Positions 1 through 8,195 of a DNA stretch of 64,000 nucleotides are shown here, piece by piece. Origin of the DNA: Treponema sp. (lineage in GTDB: Bacteria; Spirochaetota; Spirochaetia; Treponematales; Treponemataceae). The notes under the pieces were generated by a model. The model had not been told where the DNA came from. It was given only the letters and a program-made list of their open reading frames with translations, and made no database searches. A program made the translations under genes and the position numbers. Position 1 is the stretch's first letter; every line of letters starts with the position of its first letter. The DNA is taken from the NCBI GenBank assembly GCA_017449265.1, contig JAFSJW010000080.1, positions 62,001-126,000 on the forward strand, in the 5' to 3' direction.

Positions 1-2308
1 CTGGATGTTTGACGAACGAATCGACATTCTCTGACCGCTCAATTAGAAGAGAGATAGACTCGTCTATATTTTTTACGCATTCATCGAAAAGTCCGTTTGA
101 CTTGAATTCCTGTTTCTTTTTACTCCTTTCTTCCGACATCGTTTTCATAAAACTATTAAAGAAATTTGACATATCGGAATTTCCGTTCATAAAATTTTGT
201 ATATATGCTTGCTTTTGTTCCAAAGTCATTCCTGGAACTGCAAAATTTTCCCATTGAATATTTGGGGGTTCTTTCATCAATCTTACAAAATCACCGAAAT
301 CGATGAAAAGACACTTCTTTAAAGTAATCGCATAATACAAAGGAGAAACTTCATCTGCTGAAATTCTGTATTCTTCGGGAAACTTGCTAATTCCGTCATC
401 AGTCATCTTGTCAACGATGGACTTTATATATTTCATGTCGAAAGTTTCCAACGCTTCTTGCAACAACGATATTTTTCGATGATTTGAGCAAGTAAAAAGA
501 ACAGTTTTACTTGTTCGTAAAAGAATTTCATTGAACAAAGAAAATCTTTCGTTTTCATTATTAGGAAGTGTTCTGTTCAAATAGCGTGGATCACCAAAAA
601 TTGTTGAATAAACATCGCTTTTCAACTTCGTTAAAAGCTCAAGAATCGGGTATGTATTGTTAGTGTTTTGAACATTTACATCAAGGCTTGGGAATTTTAT
701 TTTTTCGAGGAAGTTCTGAACAAAATCCCACTGGCAGTTGCAGATTGCATAAGAAAGTGGCGTGTATGCGACATTGTGGTCGGTCGGAAGCCTTGTGTTT
801 ACGGTCTTGTCGGTCACTTTTGCAAGCGTTTTACGGATTTCTTCATCTATATCACCTTGCGAAACCTTAAATCCCATTTCTTCGACGAAATCTTTTCCGC
901 GAATTTCCTCGGCATGTTTTGTCTGAGGCGGAAATGTGTTCCAAAAATTATCGTGGCAATGATAGAAATAATTGTATGCGTCCTCTTTTTCGTTCAGGAC
1001 GAAATCGAATGCGTATGCAAAATCGTACAAAGCTTTTATGCTCGCTGGAATCGGCGTTTTTGTATCGTGATTCGATATATCGGAGGCTTTGAGGATTCTG
1101 TCGCGCATCTGCTTGGGGTTGCTTTTCCACTCAAAATAGAATCCGACAGCGATTCCCTCAATCAGAAATTTCTCAAGATTTTTCCCAGCAAAATATTTTC
1201 CGTCGTCGAACGCCGCCCTGTACCACTTTAGAGCGGCTGAAAGCTCCTCAAGGTTTCCGCTTTCCATAAAACGATAGACATAATCTTTCGCGCAGAACCA
1301 GTTCTGGAAGAAAACGATTGAATGAGGAAGCTCAGAGTGAAGCTCATCAAAATCAGAATGGAATTTTTTGACGCTTTCAATCGAATTCTTTTCTAAAAGC
1401 GGGTCGAAATAAGCGGCATACTTTTGAATATCGTGCAGCCCAGTTTTTTCTACATCGAGGTGCTTGTCGTAGAAAATGCGATATGGATTTTCGCTGTAAT
1501 TTTTTGAAAGTTGCTCAAATTCTACGAGCAAATCCTTTTTTACTGAAAGGTGGCATATCGCTTCTCTGAAATTCTTATAGAAATACTGATGAAGAAACTT
1601 GTTCGTAAGCATTCTGTCGTTATCGTCGTCTGATTCGCTCACGACCTGTAGAAGCGGATAAAAGATTTCCCAGCGCGGAGATATGTTCATCTTGCGGCAA
1701 CGTTTGAGCGCATTTCTGATGGAATCCTCGTCGAGTTTTGAAATCTTTGTGATTTTTTTGTAGAAATCCTCAAAGGAAATTTTCGATTTTTCCTGATATT
1801 CACGAATGAGAACATCAAAATCAGATGTTGAACCAAAGAAGACAAAATCGACGAATTGGGGATTGCATAAAAAAGTCTTTTGTTCGCCTGTCTTTTTGTT
1901 GAATTCTGTTCCTGGCTGAAAAAATATGATTTTTTTTGGAATCTCCGTCTGTTTTGTTTCAAAAGGTCTTGTTCCCGCAATCTGCACAAGAAGTTGCGTT
2001 ACGCAATAATCCATGAAAAAATCCTTGTAATAAGGAAGCAGTGTGAATTCGTCCTCAAGTTTCTCAAAGAACTTGTAAATCCTCCCGAAAATCGAATCTT
2101 TGTATGTGAACTGAAAGGAATAATCCTGCGCGTTCACCTTGTATTTTTCAAACGCCCCTTTTTCCTTGTAAGCGTCGTTCAGCGTGTTCTCGTCAACGAG
2201 ATTGAAATAAAGAAGCGAATCCTTCCCGACGATTTCCACGATGAATTTTACGATTTGAGGAAGTGTGATGTTTCCGTAAACTGGATTTTCTTTGTTTTTC
2301 TGACTCAT
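1..2308 (-). CDS. Large ankyrin-like hypothetical protein, 3' end outside window
   Basis: An uninterrupted reading frame runs leftward from an ATG at 2308 to the window edge, about 769 codons with no stop. The protein starts MSQKNKENPVYGNITLP, has no signal peptide or membrane segment, and is rich in charged and aromatic residues. Two stretches resemble degenerate ankyrin repeats: one near residues 500-560 with a TPLSYAICNCQWDFVQNFLE pattern, and one near residues 650-680 with SPLYYAI followed by a helix. No enzymatic motif is visible. There is no Shine-Dalgarno; a TAAAAT box (2315-2320 on the minus strand) ends six bases before the ATG, so the mRNA is probably leaderless. The ankyrin reading is tentative and the function is unknown. 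That it is a real gene is near certain given the length of open frame. Confidence 0.8.
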   Translation of the reverse strand, partial: MSQKNKENPVYGNITLPQIVKFIVEIVGKDSLLYFNLVDENTLNDAYKEKGAFEKYKVNAQDYSFQFTYKDSIFGRIYKFFEKLEDEFTLLPYYKDFFMDYCVTQLLVQIAGTRPFETKQTEIPKKIIFFQPGTEFNKKTGEQKTFLCNPQFVDFVFFGSTSDFDVLIREYQEKSKISFEDFYKKITKISKLDEDSIRNALKRCRKMNISPRWEIFYPLLQVVSESDDDNDRMLTNKFLHQYFYKNFREAICHLSVKKDLLVEFEQLSKNYSENPYRIFYDKHLDVEKTGLHDIQKYAAYFDPLLEKNSIESVKKFHSDFDELHSELPHSIVFFQNWFCAKDYVYRFMESGNLEELSAALKWYRAAFDDGKYFAGKNLEKFLIEGIAVGFYFEWKSNPKQMRDRILKASDISNHDTKTPIPASIKALYDFAYAFDFVLNEKEDAYNYFYHCHDNFWNTFPPQTKHAEEIRGKDFVEEMGFKVSQGDIDEEIRKTLAKVTDKTVNTRLPTDHNVAYTPLSYAICNCQWDFVQNFLEKIKFPSLDVNVQNTNNTYPILELLTKLKSDVYSTIFGDPRYLNRTLPNNENERFSLFNEILLRTSKTVLFTCSNHRKISLLQEALETFDMKYIKSIVDKMTDDGISKFPEEYRISADEVSPLYYAITLKKCLFIDFGDFVRLMKEPPNIQWENFAVPGMTLEQKQAYIQNFMNGNSDMSNFFNSFMKTMSEERSKKKQEFKSNGLFDECVKNIDESISLLIERSENVDSFVKHP

Positions 2309-2345
2309 GATTCGATTTTACACTGAAATCAAATATTTCTGCCAT

Positions 2346-2421
2346 GAAAAATTCAAGGGAAAAATTTTTAGTTCCATTCTGAAAAAAAATTATGGGTAAA
2401 AATTCTTCCCTTGAAATTTTC
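2346..2421. repeat. 25-bp imperfect inverted repeat (long hairpin)
   Basis: The arms at 2346-2370 and 2397-2421 are complementary at 23 of 25 positions and enclose a 26-base AT-rich loop. The core of each arm contains CAAGGGAA / TTCCCTTG. It lies in the gap between the divergent genes starting at 2308 and 2546. It could be a regulatory hairpin, a bidirectional terminator-like structure, or the relic of a small palindromic element. No run of T suggests a standard intrinsic terminator. Confidence 0.6.
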
Positions 2422-2545
2422 TCTAGAAAAAATTCTGTTGTAAATTAAAATTACCTTCGTTATGAGGACGCAACAATGCTAAAAAAGTCAGAAAAAATGT
2501 CAACTTTCCACAGAAACAACACTTGTAATTATACAGGAGGCAATC

Positions 2546-2800
2546 ATGTCACAGAAAGATTTTCGTAATGAACTTAAACGAATTTTCACAGGCTACAAAT
2601 GGCTTACCCCGCAGATTGAATCGAGTTTACGGAGACTTGAAATCTTGGTCGGGCGGAAGAAAAATCATGTGGTGTTGTTCGTTACGAATGAGAGCGGAAT
2701 TCATTCAGTACCAATCAGTGCGACTGGTGGCGATGAGCGCAGGGGTGGTCTGAATATAGTTTCAAAGATTATGAGGACAAAATACGCTTGCGAATGGTAA
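2546..2800 (+). CDS. Small protein, possibly HicA-like
   Basis: An 84-residue protein with an excellent ribosome binding site (AGGAGG at 2535-2540, five bases before the ATG). Its second half carries GRKKNH, VPISATGG and a basic helix ending NIVSKIMR. That order (His after a basic turn, a V-P-x strand, a glycine turn, then a helix) is reminiscent of the dsRBD-like fold of HicA mRNA-interferase toxins. No HicB-like antitoxin follows; the next frame is a damaged secreted-protein gene. I see the pattern but cannot confirm homology. Alternatives are an orphan toxin-like remnant or an unrelated small basic protein. Confidence 0.5.
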   Translation: MSQKDFRNELKRIFTGYKWLTPQIESSLRRLEILVGRKKNHVVLFVTNESGIHSVPISATGGDERRGGLNIVSKIMRTKYACEW

Positions 2801-2843
2801 TTCTTCTGATAAAATATATTATGCAGTCATCAAGGGGTAAACT

Positions 2844-3936
2844 ATGAGGAAATATCTTTTCTTAATTTTTTCTGTTTTTGCTTTGTCCGTCTGTGTTCCG
2901 CAAATTTCTGTTAATGAATTGTACGTACCAAAAGAAGAAGTCGATGAAAGAATCGGATTGTATATGTATTATCCGTATTTTACCAGAGAGCTTGCATTTT
3001 TGAATGATGTTATTACAAAACGCTTTGGAACGGCTTGCGAGCATAAAAACCAACTTATTTCAAATCGCTATAGTCATGCGCTACTCAACATAGCTTATGA
3101 TTCTGTACCCAAACGAAAAGGAGGCATGATAAAATTACATCCATGTAATTTTATCATGGGCAGATTTTGCCGTTGGCAAAACTGCGATTTCGTGCCTCCT
3201 GCACGACCGCTAACGCGGAGTTTTTAAAGGAGTTCCTGATGTACTTCCTGTTTATGACGAATTGGTGCTATGCACCGACAGGTTTGAAAGTTTGAATAAT
3301 GCTATCAAGGAACGCTATAAATAAAAATTTTTCGGTTCAGAAGGAAGGCGTTTTTTTGATTTTAATGATGCTGTTAATATTCATCGCTTTGGAGTTCTTA
3401 CCGAATGTAAAAACAAACCTATTTCAGATTTATATATCGAGCTTTTTGGAGAATTGCGATTTGAAGAGAAACTTAGAGCCTTGCGGGTAGATGAGGAAAA
3501 GCTTTCTGTTGATGAAAAAAGAAAATGGCTTTTGGAAAACAATATTACAGAACCAGATTTTTATTATGAGCTGAAATACGACATTGCGCTAAAAAACAAT
3601 ATTCTGACTGTTCTATTTATTAAGGACGATATGAGTGAAGTTAGATGTGGAAATCACCAGGGCATCTACACCATAAATTATGATATAAAGAATGGGAAAA
3701 TGCTGACAGTAGAAGATGTTTCAACTTTGTCTAGCACAGAGCTTGATGATTATTGCGTGAATTTTCTCAAAGAGAAGTATGGGGTAAATGATGATTCGCT
3801 GAATGTTTTCAGGTCTCATAGATATCGCTATCGCTATGCTGAATTCTCATATTTTGACGGAAACCTCGTTCTGTATATGGAGCCTTACTCAGTAGCTTGT
3901 GGTGCTGCTGGCATTATTGCAATTCCTGTTAATTGA
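2844..3936 (+). pseudogene. Secreted DUF3298-like protein, disrupted by insertion and internal stop
   Basis: The 5' part (2844-3120) begins with a clear signal peptide (MRKYLFLIFSVFALSVCVPQ) after an AAGGGG ribosome site. At 3120 the frame is broken by a 109-bp insertion; removing it joins PKRKG directly to VPDVLPVYDELV in one frame. The downstream part (3229-3936) also has an in-frame TAA at 3322-3324 before continuing as KFFGSEGRRFF and so on to 3936. The C-terminal 160 residues have the DUF3298 pattern (NGKMLTVEDV, then LVLYMEPYSVACGAAGI), like the intact lipoprotein at 37862-38527. The segments FLNDVITKRFG and FNDAVNIHRFG suggest an internal duplication. A start at 3454 could still make the C-terminal domain without a signal peptide. 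I judge it a pseudogene. Confidence 0.75.
3117..3232 (+). mobile_element. 109-bp MITE-like hairpin element with 7-bp target duplication
   Basis: AAAGGAG occurs at 3117-3123 and again at 3226-3232. The unit between them carries a perfect 15-bp hairpin (ATGATAAAATTACAT and its complement around 3125-3156), a second hairpin (GCAG..TTTTGCC / GGCAAAA..CTGC, about 3161-3185), and an outer pairing of AGGAGGCATG with CGTGCCTCCT. Excising exactly 109 bp restores the host reading frame, which is strong evidence for insertion. Its last 30 bases (CCGCTAACGCGGAGTTTTTA) recur almost unchanged at 40597-40620. No transposase is encoded, so it would be non-autonomous. Confidence 0.65.
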
Positions 3937-3955
3937 TGTGTGCTGTTCACGGGCA

Positions 3956-5215
3956 TTACTCTTTTAGAAGCCACTTCCAGATTGGAAGAACCTCTATTTT
4001 TGTTCCGTCAATTTCCAGCGAATCTTCTTCTCCGTAAGTGATTATTACAAATCTTTTTGCTTCTTCAAAAGTATTCTTTGCTTTTACAAGAGTTTCTGTT
4101 TCGCGCAAATTGCTTGTTTCGTTCATCGAATATGTAACTTGAAAGATTGTTCCGGTTTCTTGAACAAAAAAATCAGCGTCTAGCGTTTTTGATTTTAGAT
4201 AGTAGACTTCATCACCGTACTTGTTTTTGAGCGTCAAGGCAACAAGATTTTCAAGCAAGCGTGTGTCTTCGAGAAACAAAAAAAGATTCAGCAATCCGTT
4301 GTCATTGAAGTAATATTTGGGCGTGGTTTCTTTGTCTACGAATTTTGAAAAATAATTCCGCACGGAAAAAATCAAGAATGAATCCTGAGCGTAAGTCGCA
4401 TAATCAATGACAGAATCCTTGCTGATGCTCACACCGACCGTTTTGAGAATGTTGTGGAGTTTGGAAAAAGAAAGTTCGTCTTTTACAGACTCGGCGATTT
4501 TTTTCATCATAATTTTGAGCGCGTTCGGGTTTCGGATTGCGTTCCGAGAAGCGATGTCGCCCAAAAGGATTTTTTGATAAATGCTTGAGATGTAAGAGCG
4601 TTTGTCTTTTAAAGCTAAAGTTTCTGGAAATCCTCCGTAAGTGAAATACTCGCTGAATTCTCGCAGGATTTTTCCCCGATTTTTTGTTCCCAAAATCGAA
4701 CTTTCTGAAAAATCGATTTTTTTGGCCGAAAGAAATTCACGGAAATTGTACGGAGTGACATATTTTGTAATATACCGACCCCCCAAATGTACCTCGATTT
4801 CGTGCGAGAGCATTTTTGCGTTGCTTCCAGTGATAAATGCGTGTTCTTTTGAGTCGGCGAGTCTGCGCGCGAATCTTTCCCAGCCGTCAATGTTTTGGAT
4901 TTCGTCCAAGAAGAACCACCCTTTTTTGTCGCTCAGTTCAGATTGAACTTGAATTATGTCGTTGAAGTCCGAAAGCGTGAATTCAGAAAGTCGTTCGTCT
5001 TCAAAATTTATGTAGATTATCTGTTTCCAGTCCATGCCAGACGAAATCAAGTCCATAACCAGCTTGTAGAGGAGAGTTGTTTTTCCCGCGCGTCGAAGTC
5101 CTACGACAACATAATTTGCATTCATGTCAAAATCGTATTCTCTTGGCACGATTTCAAAATTGCGGATTATTTCGTGCTGGTAAAAAATCACTTCTTTTAG
5201 TTTTTCGTGGTTCAT
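3956..5215 (-). CDS. AAA+ ATPase with DUF4143 C-terminal domain
   Basis: A 419-residue ATPase of the AAA_14/DUF4143 family. The Walker A is GLRRAGKTTLL near residues 39-49 and the Walker B is WFFLDEIQN near residue 103, followed by the sensor segment AFITGSNAKML. The C-terminal third has the DUF4143 pattern, with a PD-(D/E)XK-like run (NLVALTLKNKYG, YYLKSKTLDADFFV, FQVTYS). The length is usual for the family. Such proteins are abundant in anaerobe genomes and their function is unsettled; nuclease- or defence-related roles have been proposed. It is monocistronic, with two direct repeats upstream that may be operators or duplicated promoters. The pseudogene at 2844-3936 converges on it from the left. 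Confidence 0.85.
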   Translation of the reverse strand: MNHEKLKEVIFYQHEIIRNFEIVPREYDFDMNANYVVVGLRRAGKTTLLYKLVMDLISSGMDWKQIIYINFEDERLSEFTLSDFNDIIQVQSELSDKKGWFFLDEIQNIDGWERFARRLADSKEHAFITGSNAKMLSHEIEVHLGGRYITKYVTPYNFREFLSAKKIDFSESSILGTKNRGKILREFSEYFTYGGFPETLALKDKRSYISSIYQKILLGDIASRNAIRNPNALKIMMKKIAESVKDELSFSKLHNILKTVGVSISKDSVIDYATYAQDSFLIFSVRNYFSKFVDKETTPKYYFNDNGLLNLFLFLEDTRLLENLVALTLKNKYGDEVYYLKSKTLDADFFVQETGTIFQVTYSMNETSNLRETETLVKAKNTFEEAKRFVIITYGEEDSLEIDGTKIEVLPIWKWLLKE

Positions 5216-5228
5216 CTTTAGCGTGTCC

Positions 5229-5273
5229 TTGTCGAGTATATTCTACAAATTGCAGTTAAATTTGTCGAGTATA
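5229..5273 (-). promoter_or_regulatory. Direct repeat TTGTCGAGTATA x2, 33 bp apart, upstream of the ATPase gene
   Basis: Identical 12-mers at 5229-5240 and 5262-5273, spaced 33 bp, about three helical turns. On the minus strand each reads TATACTCGACAA, and the proximal copy supplies a TATACT that would serve as a -10 about 19 bases before the ATPase start at 5215. They may be paired operator half-sites or a duplicated promoter. Confidence 0.4.
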
Positions 5274-5370
5274 ATCGATAAATGGGAATGTAAAAATGCA
5301 AATTATGATAAGCGGCAGGTTGAAAAAGTTGGAGTTTTTTTAGTTTTCTCGTTATTTTTCGGCTTGATTC

Positions 5371-5420
5371 GATAATTTTCAACGATTTTCAATAATTTTC
5401 AACGATTTTCAATTCATTTT
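5371..5420 (+). repeat. Phased 10-bp AT-rich tandem repeat upstream of the chemoreceptor
   Basis: Consecutive decamers GATAATTTTC, AACGATTTTC, AATAATTTTC and AACGATTTTC begin at 5371, 5381, 5391 and 5401, followed by a diverged fifth unit. One repeat per helical turn with a TTTTC tract in each unit predicts curved DNA. A promoter-like TTTTAC-N17-TAGAAT follows at 5424-5452, just before the receptor gene. Confidence 0.55.
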
Positions 5421-5470
5421 TTGTTTTACTTTTGATAATTTTCTGATAGAATTTATATGAGGTATTCAGT

Positions 5471-7549
5471 ATGAAGAAGAAAAATTTGTCTTTATTTTTT
5501 GGGCTTCGTTTGGGTGTCGAGATTATTATTCTTATCAGTGTGCTTGCTTTCGCCACTATCGTTACTGTTCAGAAAGGAGTGTACAACACTTTTTTGCTAT
5601 CTACGAGTGAACTTGTTCAGGCCCATGTACAAGGACTGAGCTATAGAAATTCAAAGTTCATGCAACAGCTGCGTATGTACACTATGGCTGACCCAATTCG
5701 TGAGGGGGCTACAAAAGAAGAGTATATAGAATGGCTTGTAGCACATTCTAAAATCCGTAGTTCTGATTTTACGGAAATTGCTTTTTGTGATTTTGAGACA
5801 GGCCGTGCCTTCAATGACAAAGGTGAAAGCTACGATGTATCTGGCACCGAATACTATCAGTTTTTGAAAACCAGCGGAAAATCACAATATATCAGTAATC
5901 CTATTGGTTCCAATGCGGAAGAAACCGTTTATTATGTCTGCAAAACAGTTTCGGTTGATAAAAAGCCTATAGGATTTATTGCAGGAGCCGTCTCTCATGC
6001 CCGTCTAGCCGAGGCAATAGATGCAATAAAACTCGGGGGACTTGGCTATGCAATTCTTTTGGCAGGAGATGGTACTATCATGGCTTTCCCGGACAAATCA
6101 ATCGTAATGCGGGAAAATTTCACCAGGGAAAATCCTGACTATCAGGGGCTTCCACCCCTTGCAAGGTCAATGGTGGCAGGTGAGAGCGGACATGGCTGGG
6201 TTCATGCGCCTACAGGCTCTGAGCTTGTCGTTTACGCTCCTGTGAACGGAACTCCGTGGAGCATGGCAATTTGTATTCCTGCAAAACAGGTCTATGAGAC
6301 TCCGCGGTATCTCGCATACGATATGATAGTTCTTATCGTCATAATTGCGCTTATTCTGGTTGCTACGGCAACAATAGCCGTGTTCAGAATGCTTAAGCCT
6401 TTGCGTCTTCTTGACAAGAATCTTAATGAAATCGCTTCCGGGAACGCAGACCTGACGCACCGCGTTGAAGTCCGCACAAATGACGATATTGGCTCTGTCA
6501 CTAATGCGTTCAATGTGTTCGTTGAAAAATTGCAAAGCATAATGAAAGATGTTAAGCGTTCTCGTTCGGACTTGTCATCCGCTGGAAACGACCTGAATTC
6601 GGGAATCCATGAGAACACGGTTTCTGTTGCAGATATTCTTTCAAACATCGAGAGCGTGCAAAGGCAGATTGGAAATCAGTCGGCGAGCGTTGATGAAACT
6701 GCCGGTGCTGTAAACGAGATTGCCTCTAATATCGAGAGCCTTGAGCGAATGATTGAAACTCAGTCGCGCGAAGTCAGCGAGGCTTCTTCTGCCGTCGAGG
6801 AAATGATTGGAAATATTGCGAGCGTAAATCAGTCGGTTGCGAAAATGGCGAATTCGTTTGAAATGCTTCAGGTTCGCGCTAAGACCGGAAACGAAAAACA
6901 GCAGGAGATGAGCGAGCGAATCGTTGAGATTGAGAGCCAGTCAAAAATGCTTCAGGAGGCGAACAGCGCGATTGCCGCAATCGCCGAGCAGACGAACCTT
7001 CTCGCTATGAACGCGGCAATCGAGGCGGCTCATGCCGGGGATGCAGGAAAAGGTTTTTCGGTAGTCGCGGACGAAATCCGAAAGCTGTCGGAAACTTCTG
7101 CCGTGCAGTCAAAGACAATCGGCGAGCAGCTCAATAAAATAAAATCTTCTATAGAAATGGTTGTTTCTGCCTCTGACGAAACGAGAGCTACATTCACATC
7201 TGTTTCGGACGGAATCAAAGAGACCGACCAGCTTGTGCGCCAGATAAAAAGCGCGATGGAAGAGCAGAATGAAGGAAGCAAACAGATTGTCACGGCTTTG
7301 CGCAATATGAGCGACAGCACAAGCGAAGTAAAAACGGCAAGCGCAGAGATGAGCGAAGGAAACAAGCAGATTCTTGAGGAAGTCCGTCACTTGAAAGACG
7401 CAACCGGGGTGATGAAAGATAGCGTTATGGGTATGGGTGAGAGTGCGGTGAAAATCCGTGAGACAGGTAGCGCGCTTGACTCAATCTCTGAAAAGATGAA
7501 ATTGTCAATCGAGCAGATTGGAAGCCAGATTGATAATTTTAATGTCTGA
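5471..7549 (+). CDS. Methyl-accepting chemotaxis protein, dCache-type
   Basis: A 692-residue transmembrane chemoreceptor. The N-terminus has a membrane segment near residues 14-36, followed by an extracytoplasmic region of about 245 residues with Cache features (GAVSHARLAEAIDAIKLGG, GYAILLAGDGTIMAFPD). A second membrane segment lies near 284-306, then a HAMP domain (LKPLRLLDKNLNEIASGNADLTHRV), then a long coiled-coil signalling domain. The conserved hairpin tip is intact (EQTNLLAMNAAIEAAHAGDAG, then GFSVVADEIRKLSE) and would contact CheA and CheW. No C-terminal CheR-tethering pentapeptide is visible. A weak GAGG site precedes the ATG. The ligand is unknown; dCache domains commonly bind amino acids or other small molecules. 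It lies far from the che operon, which is usual for receptors. Confidence 0.95.
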   Translation: MKKKNLSLFFGLRLGVEIIILISVLAFATIVTVQKGVYNTFLLSTSELVQAHVQGLSYRNSKFMQQLRMYTMADPIREGATKEEYIEWLVAHSKIRSSDFTEIAFCDFETGRAFNDKGESYDVSGTEYYQFLKTSGKSQYISNPIGSNAEETVYYVCKTVSVDKKPIGFIAGAVSHARLAEAIDAIKLGGLGYAILLAGDGTIMAFPDKSIVMRENFTRENPDYQGLPPLARSMVAGESGHGWVHAPTGSELVVYAPVNGTPWSMAICIPAKQVYETPRYLAYDMIVLIVIIALILVATATIAVFRMLKPLRLLDKNLNEIASGNADLTHRVEVRTNDDIGSVTNAFNVFVEKLQSIMKDVKRSRSDLSSAGNDLNSGIHENTVSVADILSNIESVQRQIGNQSASVDETAGAVNEIASNIESLERMIETQSREVSEASSAVEEMIGNIASVNQSVAKMANSFEMLQVRAKTGNEKQQEMSERIVEIESQSKMLQEANSAIAAIAEQTNLLAMNAAIEAAHAGDAGKGFSVVADEIRKLSETSAVQSKTIGEQLNKIKSSIEMVVSASDETRATFTSVSDGIKETDQLVRQIKSAMEEQNEGSKQIVTALRNMSDSTSEVKTASAEMSEGNKQILEEVRHLKDATGVMKDSVMGMGESAVKIRETGSALDSISEKMKLSIEQIGSQIDNFNV

Positions 7550-7588
7550 AACCTCTTTGCGGAAATCGTAAAATCAATTTCCGTGTGA

Positions 7589-7618
7589 TTGACTTTAAGT
7601 GTGGAAAGATACTATAAT
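7589..7618 (+). promoter_or_regulatory. Promoter of the rpsP operon
   Basis: TTGACT at 7589-7594, an 18-base spacer, and a perfect TATAAT at 7613-7618. This places a start near 7625 and a leader of about 60 bases before the rpsP ribosome site. Confidence 0.65.
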
Positions 7619-7687
7619 CTGAGTTCACGCTGATAATGAATTTTAAATTTCAGAACTTGTACAAGGCGGGTTCTGAGGAGGAAATAA

Positions 7688-7936
7688 TTGGTCAAGATTA
7701 GACTTATGAGACTCGGTGCAGCTAAAAGACCCAGCTATCGCATCGTAGTGCAGGACGCGAAAAAGCCTCGCAACGGCACGACAATTGAAGAGATTGGTGT
7801 TTACGATCCAATCGCAAAAGAAGACGCACAGATTTCCTTTGACGAGGAAAGGGCAAAGTACTGGCTTGGTGTTGGCGCACAGCCGACAGAGACAGTTCGC
7901 AAAATCTTCAATAAAAAAGGTTTCAAAAAGAACTAA
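7688..7936 (+). CDS. rpsP: 30S ribosomal protein S16 (TTG start)
   Basis: An 82-residue S16 with the family N-terminus VKIRLMRLGAAKRPSYRIVVQD and the motif IEEIGVYDP. It binds 16S rRNA and helps assemble the small subunit. The start codon is TTG at 7688 with AGGAGG eight bases upstream; there is no ATG before the conserved N-terminus. It is first in the operon rpsP-khpA-rimM-trmD-rplS, the classical arrangement linking ribosomal proteins with tRNA and ribosome maturation factors. The length is normal. Confidence 0.97.
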   Translation: MVKIRLMRLGAAKRPSYRIVVQDAKKPRNGTTIEEIGVYDPIAKEDAQISFDEERAKYWLGVGAQPTETVRKIFNKKGFKKN

Positions 7937-7957
7937 TTTAACGAGGAGTAACGGGGA

Positions 7958-8191
7958 ATGGAAAAAGACCTGATTGAATATGTTGCGAAATCATTGGTCG
8001 ATGACCCCAATGCAGTCTCGGTAAATGAAACTGAAGGCGAGCGCGGACCAGTTCTGGAACTTCGGGTTGCTCAGGGTGACATTGGGAAGGTTATCGGAAA
8101 ATACGGTCGTATTGCCAAGGCGTTGCGAACAGTATTGAGTGCTTCCGCAAACAGAAGCGGAAAACACTACAGTCTGGAAATTTTGGACTGA
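7958..8191 (+). CDS. khpA: KH-domain RNA-binding protein KhpA (YlqC family)
   Basis: A 77-residue single KH domain protein. The GKVIGKYGRIAKALRTVL segment is the GXXG-type RNA-binding loop and its flanking helices. A GGAG site precedes the ATG. Proteins of this family sit between rpsP and rimM in many bacteria and act as small RNA chaperones; in Firmicutes KhpA pairs with KhpB (Jag). It is cotranscribed with rpsP (21-base gap) and followed directly by rimM. Confidence 0.93.
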   Translation: MEKDLIEYVAKSLVDDPNAVSVNETEGERGPVLELRVAQGDIGKVIGKYGRIAKALRTVLSASANRSGKHYSLEILD

Positions 8192-8195
8192 ATCT

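Noticed and set aside
668-1231. A plus-strand frame of 187 codons and others opposite the left-edge gene
   Set aside because: They lie antisense to one uninterrupted minus-strand frame of about 769 codons with coherent protein character; none has a ribosome site.
5371-5420. CRISPR-like array
   Set aside because: The units are 10 bp and contiguous without spacers. No cas genes or CRISPR arrays were seen anywhere in the window.
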